From Caldivirga sp. (GTDB taxonomy: Archaea; Thermoproteota; Thermoprotei; Thermoproteales; Thermocladiaceae), in the NCBI GenBank assembly GCA_028275645.1, contig JAPWUH010000023.1, positions 1 through 12,650 on the forward strand: a stretch of DNA of 12,650 nucleotides, written 5' to 3'. The position numbers and the translations under genes are program-made. Under the pieces are notes generated by a model. It did no database searches and was not told the origin of the DNA. It was given only the letters and a program-made list of their open reading frames with translations. Below, piece after piece: positions 6,342 through 12,650 of the stretch (within the stretch, counting starts at the first letter, position 1; every line of letters begins with the position of its first letter).

Positions 6342-6508
6342 AATCTTTGGCTCTTATTCAGGGCCGAGGAAATTTTAAGCATTATCCTCCTGGGTAGAAC
6401 ATCATTGGCGTAGAAGAGTGATTTGCTTCCATTAATGTACCTAAGGAAGTATAACGAATTTACGGGTCCACCTGGTTTATAGTTAGGTGCTATAACGAGA
6501 ATCTTCAT
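6338..6508 (-). pseudogene. Truncated 56-codon stub of a GT4 glycosyltransferase, embedded in the operon
   Basis: An uninterrupted frame of 56 codons starts at ATG 6508, 12 bases after the stop of the upstream GT4 gene, and ends at TGA 6338-6340, overlapping the next ATG as ATGA. Residues 1-20 (MKILVIAPNYKPGGPVNSLY) match the first strand and glycine loop that open GT4 enzymes. Everything needed for catalysis, including the whole donor domain, is missing. Residues 21-56 do not look like a GT4 continuation, so a deletion or replacement probably joined the start to unrelated sequence. Its composition (28 G+C of 60 at 6361-6420) matches the upstream side, while the AT-rich island begins right after its stop. 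It is most likely a scar of gene replacement. It may still be translated, delivering ribosomes to the next gene. A real small protein is less likely. Confidence 0.6.
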
Positions 6509-6520
6509 GATAATCTCATA

Positions 6521-7702
6521 TCATATTGTCTGCTTTTTAAGGAGTGAGTGGATTTGAGTTGCCATCTCGTTGAATGATGGTATTGCGTTGAATTGGTACT
6601 GGGCTGTGTATTTTTCCAGTGCATGCAATATTTTGCGAGCTAAGTCGCTGGAAAAATCATAGTTACTTATTCTCACCAGTAAATCATCGATACCTGCCAG
6701 CGCCAAGTACTCCGGGTTCCCACCAACATCAGTCGCAACCACAGGTGCCCCACAGGCAAGGGACTCTGGCGTGATGAGCGGGCCCCCTTCTGAATATGAG
6801 GGCACTATCGTTAAGTTTGCAGAACTGTAAACCATAGGTAGCCTTTGATATTCCACGTACCCAAGCATCTTAACATTATCCACAAGCCCTAGGCTCCTCA
6901 CTAGTTCCTCTACATATTCCCTATAGGACTTAGGTCCCAACTTACCAACGATGAGTAGTGTGAGGTCATCTCCATAAGCCTTCTTAACTATGGCAACTGC
7001 CTTTACCAGAATATGCGTACCCTTTAGAGGACCAGGATTCACATGCAGAAGAACCTTACCCCTCAGTTTCATATTAAATAGTCTCTCAACTAGAGACCTT
7101 GCATCCTCCCTCTTGATGGGCTTGAATAACTCTTTATCAACGCCATTCAGCACCGCGTAAACCTTGCTGGGAGGAACCCCAGCATTTATGAGCTCTTTCC
7201 TGGTGTTTTTAGATACTGCCAATAGATGTACGTTGCCTAGTCTTGTGATGTACCTGTAGAGCGCCATATCGAATCGATAAGTGGTGTAAATACTAGTGAT
7301 ATACCTAATTCTTTCTAAGCCAAACACCGGGTGATACCACATCCACCTGACCTCGTTGGCGTATGTACCATGGATCACGGAAACTATTGGAACCTCATGT
7401 ACAGCCTTAGCTATAATCACTAAAGGGCCGTGAGTAAGTATTACATCGGGCTTTTCTTGCCTTACAATGTCTTTAATGGCTTCATTGTTATAGACGTAGA
7501 ACTGTATAGCGTAGAAAGGATCTGGGAGGGTTGGTTTACGTAAGGCATAGTACCTTGTGATATAATCCTTCAATTCATGCGGAGGCGAGATAGGGGCTTC
7601 GAGAATTACCTCATGGCCTATTTTAGCAAATTCCTTAGTTAAGTTCAAAGCAACTATGCCAACTCCACCATGGAAGAAGGGAGCAATATGCAGTACCTTC
7701 AT
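6521..7702 (-). CDS. GT4-family glycosyltransferase
   Basis: This 393-residue retaining GT-B enzyme has an N-terminal loop MKVLHIAPFFHGGVGIVALN (1-20), a likely acceptor-site histidine in VIHGTY (109-114), LAVSKNTRKELI (161-172) and the linker VLNGVDKELFKP (184-195). The donor domain opens with KVLLHVNPGPLKGTHILVKA (216-235), and the signature PSYSEGGPLITPES (301-314) keeps E305 and E313 that contact the nucleotide sugar. Length is typical of GT4. Only 5 bases separate its ATG (7702) from the stop of the preceding GT4 gene, and the truncated stub follows after 12 bases, so it is firmly inside the operon. The enzyme should work at the cytoplasmic face of the membrane; no membrane span is seen. 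Donor and acceptor cannot be told from the sequence. Confidence 0.92.
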   Translation of the reverse strand: MKVLHIAPFFHGGVGIVALNLTKEFAKIGHEVILEAPISPPHELKDYITRYYALRKPTLPDPFYAIQFYVYNNEAIKDIVRQEKPDVILTHGPLVIIAKAVHEVPIVSVIHGTYANEVRWMWYHPVFGLERIRYITSIYTTYRFDMALYRYITRLGNVHLLAVSKNTRKELINAGVPPSKVYAVLNGVDKELFKPIKREDARSLVERLFNMKLRGKVLLHVNPGPLKGTHILVKAVAIVKKAYGDDLTLLIVGKLGPKSYREYVEELVRSLGLVDNVKMLGYVEYQRLPMVYSSANLTIVPSYSEGGPLITPESLACGAPVVATDVGGNPEYLALAGIDDLLVRISNYDFSSDLARKILHALEKYTAQYQFNAIPSFNEMATQIHSLLKKQTI

Positions 7703-7707
7703 AACGA

Positions 7708-8895
7708 TTACGTAATAATCCTATCGTAAATATGCTTTATTCTTGATGCCACAACTTGCCAACCATATTTCTCTACTGCAGCTTCCCTGGCTTTTGCGGC
7801 TAGTTTATTTCTGAGCTTTTCATCATTAATTAGCGTAAGCATCTTCATCGCTAGGTCTTTCCAATCCCCCTTCTTGAACAATAGGCCATTTACACCATCA
7901 GTTATTACATTGGGTATTCCACCTGCCGTGGAGCCTATTGGGGGTATTCCAGACGCCATGGCTTCAAGTAGTACCATCGGAAATGCCTCAGCTAGTGACG
8001 GAAGTACGAGGAAGTGTGCGTTGGAGTATAGTACTCTTAATTCGTCTCTATTTACGGCGCCTGTGAAAATTACTCTACCTGGTATCCTCTTTTTAGCGTA
8101 CTCAATAATTACCCTGGCGTATGGTGAAGCTTCTGATGCTGAGTAGGAGCCTGTAAGTGGCCCTACAATGGCCAGCTTCACGTGAACCGACTCCTGGGCA
8201 ATGTGGCTAAAGGCCTTTAGTAATAGATGTACTCCCTTTTCGGGTGAGACCCTGCCTACGAACAGTATGTAGTCTCCCTCTTCCAAGCTAAACTTGCTTA
8301 GGAGCTCGCTGTTTCTTAACCCGGGTTTGAAGTAATCAACATCTACGCCATTGGGAATGATCACCACCTTATCACCATTAATACCTGCCTTTTCAACTAT
8401 CGCCCTATACATGGTCTTATTGAGCGCTACAACCGCATTTGAAGTCCTCATCGTGAAGCCCTCCACCAACCTAACAACCCTCTCGCCCAGGTGCACCTTA
8501 TCCTCGGGCCACAGTGGATTATGGCACGTGTACACAAGCCTATGTGGCTGATTGCGGTTAATAACCAGTGCAAACCCGGCCCATGCCGTATTAGCATGCA
8601 CTACGTCAACCTCCTCATTCCTCAGGTATTTACCCACTGCCCTACCAAACTGGAGCTCCATGATAATATTCCTCTTGATATTCTGCGCCAAAGGTCTCAC
8701 TGGAACCCTAACTATCTCCACTCCATCTACATCATTTACCTCAACCGAATTGCCGCCCCACTTAGCATCCATAGCAATAGCGTCTACACCAAGTTTCCTA
8801 AGGTGCTTAGCCAATTGGTAAACATACTCCTCCACTGCACCCCCCTTAATTGGCGGTATGGGCACTAAGCCGGAGGATATTAATGCAACTCTCAT
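7708..8895 (-). CDS. GT4-family glycosyltransferase, glycogen-synthase-like N-terminal loop
   Basis: This 395-residue enzyme is a textbook GT4. The N-terminal domain has PPIKGGAVEEYVYQLAKHL (14-32), the glycine loop of the Glyco_transf_4 subfamily that includes PimA and BshA types, and YTCHNP (122-127). The linker VIIPNGVDVDYFKPG (178-192) leads to the donor domain with ILFVGRVSPEKGVHLLLKAF (210-229; R215 and K220 typically bind the diphosphate) and LAEAFPMVLLEAMASG (301-316; glutamates at 303 and 311). It overlaps the upstream GT2 gene by ATGA at 8892-8895, and AGAGGA at 8905-8910 is a modest Shine-Dalgarno site 9 bases before the ATG. Together these support the start at 8895. Base composition is ordinary for the locus. 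The transferred sugar is not predictable. Confidence 0.93.
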   Translation of the reverse strand: MRVALISSGLVPIPPIKGGAVEEYVYQLAKHLRKLGVDAIAMDAKWGGNSVEVNDVDGVEIVRVPVRPLAQNIKRNIIMELQFGRAVGKYLRNEEVDVVHANTAWAGFALVINRNQPHRLVYTCHNPLWPEDKVHLGERVVRLVEGFTMRTSNAVVALNKTMYRAIVEKAGINGDKVVIIPNGVDVDYFKPGLRNSELLSKFSLEEGDYILFVGRVSPEKGVHLLLKAFSHIAQESVHVKLAIVGPLTGSYSASEASPYARVIIEYAKKRIPGRVIFTGAVNRDELRVLYSNAHFLVLPSLAEAFPMVLLEAMASGIPPIGSTAGGIPNVITDGVNGLLFKKGDWKDLAMKMLTLINDEKLRNKLAAKAREAAVEKYGWQVVASRIKHIYDRIIT

Positions 8896-9713
8896 GCCAT
8901 TATGTCCTCTATTAGCTTTCTATAAAGTGACTTCATGATTCTAGTCTCCAGCTTAATTTCACCAGCATTGCTTCTTGATAAGCTTTCCTCCCTTGCTATA
9001 TGAAGCACAGGATTACCTGGAACATATATGGAGTCCAGGCCTTTAAGGATTAATTGCATCCCAAAGTACTGTTCATTACCTGGGGCTCTCCTCAGCAACT
9101 CATGTTCTGGGAACCACGCATCATGGATGTAGCTTGCCTTAAAACTCATGTTAACGCCCCTGAAGGGTAACGAGAAGCACTCTTTACCTGGGATAAATGG
9201 TCCATGGACAACATCGAGGTCCCTAGTCAGGTAAACCCCCATCCTATACTTACTCAATAATGGATGTGGCCTTTCTAACCATGGCCTAATGGCCCATCGG
9301 TATAGCTTGGTAACTGCCTTATCGTCTGGGGTTGACATCACCTTCATGTTTTTTAGGTCTAAGTAAATGTCCCTGCTTGATATTCCAGCTATGTTTGAGT
9401 ACATGGTATGTAATCTAATGTACCTTTCAATCCACTTACCTAGGGGTATTGCATCATCATCCGTAAATATTATGAGGTCACCCTTAGCCTCCCTCTTACC
9501 CATATTCAAGGCATGGGTAAAGTAGCCACTCTTCTGCTCAATTATCGCGCAAGGTAGGTTATTTCTACTGCACAAATCCTCAACATGCCTTAAATCGCAC
9601 TCCTTAACCGCAAGAACCACCTCATTAGGCTTCACACTTTGATCCCTAAGGCCAGTAAGCAGGTAACCTAGGTATTTGCATCCCTTACTTGGAACCACAA
9701 TTGAAACCATCAT
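8892..9713 (-). CDS. GT2-family (GT-A fold) glycosyltransferase
   Basis: This 273-residue inverting glycosyltransferase starts with the GT2 opening strand MMVSIVVPSKG (1-11). It carries IFTDDDAIP (82-90), whose aspartates D85-D87 form the D-x-D site for divalent metal and the nucleotide-sugar diphosphate. RGVNMSFK (185-192) and GNEQYFGMQLILKG (212-225) match the acceptor loop and the acidic catalytic region, with E214 a candidate base. The length suits a stand-alone GT2 domain without membrane helices. Its ATG at 9713 overlaps the upstream stop as ATGA, and AAGGAAG (9718-9724) lies 4 bases before it; a second ATG at 9710 is a near-identical alternative. Its end overlaps the next GT4 gene. It would add one sugar, often rhamnose, galactose or glucose in this family, to the growing glycan. 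Confidence 0.9.
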   Translation of the reverse strand: MMVSIVVPSKGCKYLGYLLTGLRDQSVKPNEVVLAVKECDLRHVEDLCSRNNLPCAIIEQKSGYFTHALNMGKREAKGDLIIFTDDDAIPLGKWIERYIRLHTMYSNIAGISSRDIYLDLKNMKVMSTPDDKAVTKLYRWAIRPWLERPHPLLSKYRMGVYLTRDLDVVHGPFIPGKECFSLPFRGVNMSFKASYIHDAWFPEHELLRRAPGNEQYFGMQLILKGLDSIYVPGNPVLHIAREESLSRSNAGEIKLETRIMKSLYRKLIEDIMA

Positions 9714-10738
9714 AATGCTTCCTTATCTATTAACACCTCCTCATATATGTTAAGATATCTCCTAGCTATATCTCTCCAGTCAAACTTCCTAGCGTACTCA
9801 ATACCCTTCAACGAGTACGTGTCCCAATTACTTAAAACTGCATCAACAGCCTTTAGTAATGATGCATCATTGTTAAATAATAATCCGCCACCCGAGTTTA
9901 GTACATGCTCACGCCTGGCATCATCCCTGTCATAGGCTATGACCGGGGTACCGGTGGCAAATGCTTCAATTATTGGTAAGCCAAAGCTTTCCCATTTTGA
10001 CGTTAGTAAGTAGAAGCTTGCATTGCAGTATAACTTAGGAATTTCCTCATATGGCATGTAGCCGCTTAAGTTAATTACACCATCTAAGTTATAATTTATT
10101 CCCTTAGCTATTAAGACTGCTTTACTATATTTACGCTTAATAGCCTTAAAGCTCCTAATTAATATATCCCTACCCTTAAGGTTATTATACGATGTCAGAT
10201 TTAAGACTACAGGATAATGCTCTAAATCACCCTTACGCTCTTCCTCTGGACATGGTTTAAATAACCCAAGGTCAATACCATTAGGGACAACCCTACCCGA
10301 TACACCAAATAGCCTGCTTAATTGTTTATTTGCATAGTTAGAGACCGAAGTTATTAAGCGTATCTTAGGTAATAGTCTCCTGTATGCATATCTTAAGCCT
10401 AAGTTTATGACCTTATTTCTAATGCCGGGTACGTAAATTGTTGGTGCATAGCCATGCCATGTGAAGACCAGGTTACGTATATTATGCTCAATTGCAACTT
10501 TAGTGTACGGATATGATGTGTGTATATGAATAACATCATAATACTTACCTTCAACTGGTAAATCCTCCGGCCTTAGCTTAATGAGGTTCACATACTTTGG
10601 TGGTTCAATCCTTACGACCCTAGCAGCTACCGTAACCTCAACCCCTAACGTAGTTAAATATTTGCTTAAGTTATTAACTACCGTCGTAAATCCACCACCC
10701 TCATAATACCCAAGCGTCATCAAGACCTTAAGCCCCAT
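9710..10738 (-). CDS. GT4-family glycosyltransferase, compact form
   Basis: This GT-B enzyme has 342 residues, somewhat short for GT4 (usually 360-420), with a compact N-terminal domain. Visible motifs are the glycine loop GYYEGGGFTTVVNNLSKYL (10-28), DVIHIHTSYPY (68-78), FTWHGYAP (92-99), the linker VVPNGIDLGLFKP (150-162) and the donor signature KWESFGLPIIEAFATG (248-263) with E250 and E258. The ATG at 10738 is 15 bases after the stop of the preceding GT2 gene. No Shine-Dalgarno site is evident, but a TATA-like element lies 23-30 bases upstream, so a second, internal, leaderless transcript is possible. The gene ends in an ATGA overlap with the following GT2 gene. The specific sugar is unknown. 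Confidence 0.92.
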   Translation of the reverse strand: MGLKVLMTLGYYEGGGFTTVVNNLSKYLTTLGVEVTVAARVVRIEPPKYVNLIKLRPEDLPVEGKYYDVIHIHTSYPYTKVAIEHNIRNLVFTWHGYAPTIYVPGIRNKVINLGLRYAYRRLLPKIRLITSVSNYANKQLSRLFGVSGRVVPNGIDLGLFKPCPEEERKGDLEHYPVVLNLTSYNNLKGRDILIRSFKAIKRKYSKAVLIAKGINYNLDGVINLSGYMPYEEIPKLYCNASFYLLTSKWESFGLPIIEAFATGTPVIAYDRDDARREHVLNSGGGLLFNNDASLLKAVDAVLSNWDTYSLKGIEYARKFDWRDIARRYLNIYEEVLIDKEAL

Positions 10739-10753
10739 AATATATCGAATACC

Positions 10754-11728
10754 CTAGTGTAATATAAATATATTTAGTCTCTTAGCGAACCAAGGACTCA
10801 CCAAATACGTCAAACCAAACATAATTGAACCAATGCAAGTCATAGACCTGCAACCAACTAAGTTAATGATTACTCTACTTAGCCATTTACTCCAATTCCC
10901 ATAAACACTACCAATGATGGTTGATTCGTCATATTTAATGTATTTACCTAGCCCTAATTCCTCAGCTAAAGTAACCAGCATATACCTAGCCAAGGCATGT
11001 CTAACAGCGTTATTCACAGCTTTATCGAAGCGACTTACTGGATTGCTAATCATTCTAATGCTACTGGCGCTAGTGCTAGAAACTCTGTAGTATGTTAGAC
11101 GTCTTGGATCATGTAATATGGTACCTGTATCTATGAGGGCTAATGTGAAGATTAAAATATCAACAATGTCAGGAAAACGCCTAATGACATTAACCCACTT
11201 GTTAATGAAAACTCTTTTAACAGCCATAGAGCTTATCCTAAGTCCAAGGGCCCATCCATATTTCTTAAGTACATTTAACTTGTCTCTACTACTATGTGCA
11301 ATAATAGCGTCGTAAATATTTGTTACTTCAACTAGCTCATCACGAATTAGCCTACCAATCTCGTTTATTGTGATAATATTGTTATGATAATATATTAACG
11401 AAGGATCGTTATCAAACACCTTTCTAATAATTTCTAACCTATCTGGTAAGTACATATCATCATCCTCAAGAAACGTAATTACATCACCTTCTGCTGCATC
11501 GATGCCTAAGGCTACTTTTGCTCCTATTGAGATTAAATTAGTAAAGATGCTCTTGCCACTAATCTTCTCAACAATATTATCTACATACTCATCTCTAAAG
11601 TTCTTGACAACGATTATTTCATATTCATCCTCAGGTAACGTAGAACTAATAATACTATTAACAGCATCCCTAATGAATTCTCTCCTATTATATGCGGTAA
11701 TAATAACACTAATGAGTGATCTCTTCAT
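10754..11728 (-). CDS. GT2-family (GT-A fold) glycosyltransferase with a hydrophobic C-terminus
   Basis: This 324-residue protein begins with the GT2 strand and first helix LISVIITAYNRREFIRDAVN (5-24). It has GDVITFLEDDDMYLPDRLEI (81-100), in which D89-D91 make up the metal/donor D-x-D site. Further on, FPDIVDILIFTLALIDTG (185-202) and RRLTYYRVSSTSAS (209-222) match the acceptor-side acidic helix and the Y-R-V-x-x-x-S motif common in GT2 enzymes of O-antigen and teichoic acid loci. Residues 285-322 are hydrophobic with two cysteines and may lie on or in the membrane. The gene starts at ATG 11728, 20 bases inside the end of the preceding GT4 gene, a longer overlap than elsewhere here. It is AT-rich (18 G+C of 60 at 11401-11460) right beside a GC-rich gene, suggesting a different origin. 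Confidence 0.88.
   Translation of the reverse strand: MKRSLISVIITAYNRREFIRDAVNSIISSTLPEDEYEIIVVKNFRDEYVDNIVEKISGKSIFTNLISIGAKVALGIDAAEGDVITFLEDDDMYLPDRLEIIRKVFDNDPSLIYYHNNIITINEIGRLIRDELVEVTNIYDAIIAHSSRDKLNVLKKYGWALGLRISSMAVKRVFINKWVNVIRRFPDIVDILIFTLALIDTGTILHDPRRLTYYRVSSTSASSIRMISNPVSRFDKAVNNAVRHALARYMLVTLAEELGLGKYIKYDESTIIGSVYGNWSKWLSRVIINLVGCRSMTCIGSIMFGLTYLVSPWFAKRLNIFILH
10761..10768 (-). promoter_or_regulatory. Candidate internal TATA box before the 9710-10738 gene
   Basis: TTTATATT on the minus strand lies 23-30 bases before ATG 10738, inside the last codons of the preceding GT2 gene. The position fits leaderless transcription, and the downstream gene lacks a Shine-Dalgarno site. AT-rich codons for Ile, Phe and Leu could produce such a site by chance. 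Confidence 0.35.
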
Positions 11729-12650
11729 AAAACTTCAATAACTCATCAATTACTTTATTCCAAGTAACTACGTTACCCTTACCCTCAGCACCAAGTCTCT
11801 CACCCAGCTTCCTATCCCTTATTAATTGCAGTATTGCCTCGGCCAGTGCCTTGGGGTTTCTTGGTGGTACTAGTAGTCCATTAACCATGTGCCTCACCCT
11901 GTACGGCACCTCACCCACTGCCGATGCCACCACTGGTTTACCCCTGGCCCAAGCCTCGGTTATGGCTAGGGAGAATGCCTCAACGTAATTACTAATGCTT
12001 GGCAGGACCAGTGCAGCGGATGCGTCTAGCGCACTAATCTTCACCTCCTCACTAACAAAACCAGTGAACACCACGTTCCTCCCCACCCCCAGCCTACTGG
12101 CCAATTCCCTGTATGGCCTTTGATCCCCTGGGCCTACTATCACAGCGGTTAATGTGGGCTCCTCCCTGGTGGCTATGCTGATTGCCCTAATCAACACGTC
12201 AATGCCCTTTAACCTGTGCAACCTACCCACGTAAACCACGAATGGCTCATTGATGCCGTACTTGGCCTTGAACTCCCCGGCCATATTAAGCATATTAAGC
12301 AACCACTCATTAACCCCATCGGGAACGTAGACGGCATCGATGCCGTACCTACTCTTTAACATTTCCCTATCCCTGAGGCTCTTAACAAGCCTAACATCAC
12401 TACTCCTAATAGCCCTAAGCACAGTCCACCTACCGTAAAGCGGACCCAGCAACCTAACCAGTGAGTTAGGGTGATCACTAAGTGCGTCCACAGCCATGAA
12501 GTGCACCACTGTCTTTACCCCAAGTTCCTTAGCCTTCTCAATCATTTTAACCGTGAATAGGCTGTTTTGGCTGTGCCCATGAACAACATCAGCGTTCTTA
12601 AGCAGGTCAATGGGGTACTCCAGTGGGTACGTTAAGTCAGGGTAACCAAG
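11709..12650 (-). CDS. GT4-family glycosyltransferase, 5' end beyond the window
   Basis: The frame is open through the right edge, so only the last 313 residues are visible. An ATG at 12545 could be mistaken for the start, but the 35 codons before it continue the family pattern, including ADVVHGHSQNSLFTVK (20-35 of the visible part), the H-x-H-S-Q site of GT4 N-terminal domains. The true start should lie roughly 70-100 codons further upstream. The donor domain has FVVYVGRLHRLKGIDVLIRA (137-156) and the signature PSISNYVEAFSLAITEA (217-233) with its two glutamates. The gene is clearly richer in G+C (32 of 60 at 12001-12060) than the GT2 gene it overlaps by 20 bases at 11709-11728. It is the first visible gene of the operon, whose main promoter must lie outside the window. 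The substrate is unknown. Confidence 0.93.
   Translation of the reverse strand, partial: LGYPDLTYPLEYPIDLLKNADVVHGHSQNSLFTVKMIEKAKELGVKTVVHFMAVDALSDHPNSLVRLLGPLYGRWTVLRAIRSSDVRLVKSLRDREMLKSRYGIDAVYVPDGVNEWLLNMLNMAGEFKAKYGINEPFVVYVGRLHRLKGIDVLIRAISIATREEPTLTAVIVGPGDQRPYRELASRLGVGRNVVFTGFVSEEVKISALDASAALVLPSISNYVEAFSLAITEAWARGKPVVASAVGEVPYRVRHMVNGLLVPPRNPKALAEAILQLIRDRKLGERLGAEGKGNVVTWNKVIDELLKFYEEITH

Noticed and set aside
7874..8868. Several plus-strand open frames (7874-8146, 8351-8551, 8491-8868, 8552-8821)
   Set aside because: They lie wholly antisense to a clear GT4 gene or cross its domains, have no family resemblance and show the odd residue mix expected of antisense frames.
12545..12545. 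ATG at 12545 as the start of the rightmost GT4 gene
   Set aside because: The frame stays open to the window edge and the 35 codons before it carry the conserved H-x-H-S-Q region, so this ATG is internal.
1..12650. CRISPR array, toxin-antitoxin pair, defence island or integrated virus
   Set aside because: There are no regularly spaced repeats, no nuclease, toxin, integrase or capsid-like genes; apart from the small DNA-binding protein all clear genes fit glycan assembly or modification.

Overview
The window looks like a chromosomal piece of a hyperthermophilic crenarchaeon, probably of the Thermoproteales (Vulcanisaeta/Caldivirga-like). The reasons are TATA boxes about 25 bases before start codons with little or no leader, telescoped gene junctions, few Shine-Dalgarno sites, and sequences rich in Ile, Val, Arg and Lys. 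The genus is an inference from style, not a match to a known genome. All convincing genes lie on the minus strand, so transcription runs from base 12650 towards base 1.

Region by region (plus-strand coordinates): bases 1-502 hold no convincing gene. They contain a 231-bp segment bounded by an 18-bp perfect inverted repeat (47-64 / 260-277), which may be a decayed small mobile element. Bases 503-856 encode a small ribbon-helix-helix protein with an unusual C-terminal tail. Bases 857-1036 are a spacer. Bases 1037-2059 encode an FkbM-family methyltransferase with its own TATA box. Bases 2116-12650 are one long glycosyltransferase (GT) operon: six GT4 (GT-B fold) enzymes, two GT2 (GT-A fold) enzymes and one polytopic membrane protein, plus a 56-codon stub of a further GT4 gene that is too short to be an enzyme. 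The gene at the right edge is cut off by the window.

The natural reading is an assembly line for a surface glycan, either the S-layer N-glycan or an exopolysaccharide. The GT2 and GT4 enzymes would add sugars one after another on the cytoplasmic face from nucleotide- or lipid-linked donors. The membrane protein would act as a GT-C-type transferase or polymerase on a lipid-linked intermediate. The FkbM enzyme would cap or decorate sugars with O-methyl groups. No flippase, oligosaccharyltransferase (AglB) or nucleotide-sugar synthesis gene is in the window, so the end product cannot be named.

The operon is a mosaic in base composition. The membrane gene and the GT4 gene next to it (about 3361-6341) form a very AT-rich island. 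One edge of this island falls at the start codon overlapped by the truncated GT4 stub (6338-6508), as expected if a block of genes replaced part of an older cluster. That scar, the unrecognised membrane protein and the inverted-repeat segment are the points most worth a second look. Nothing here is clearly a new class of system.
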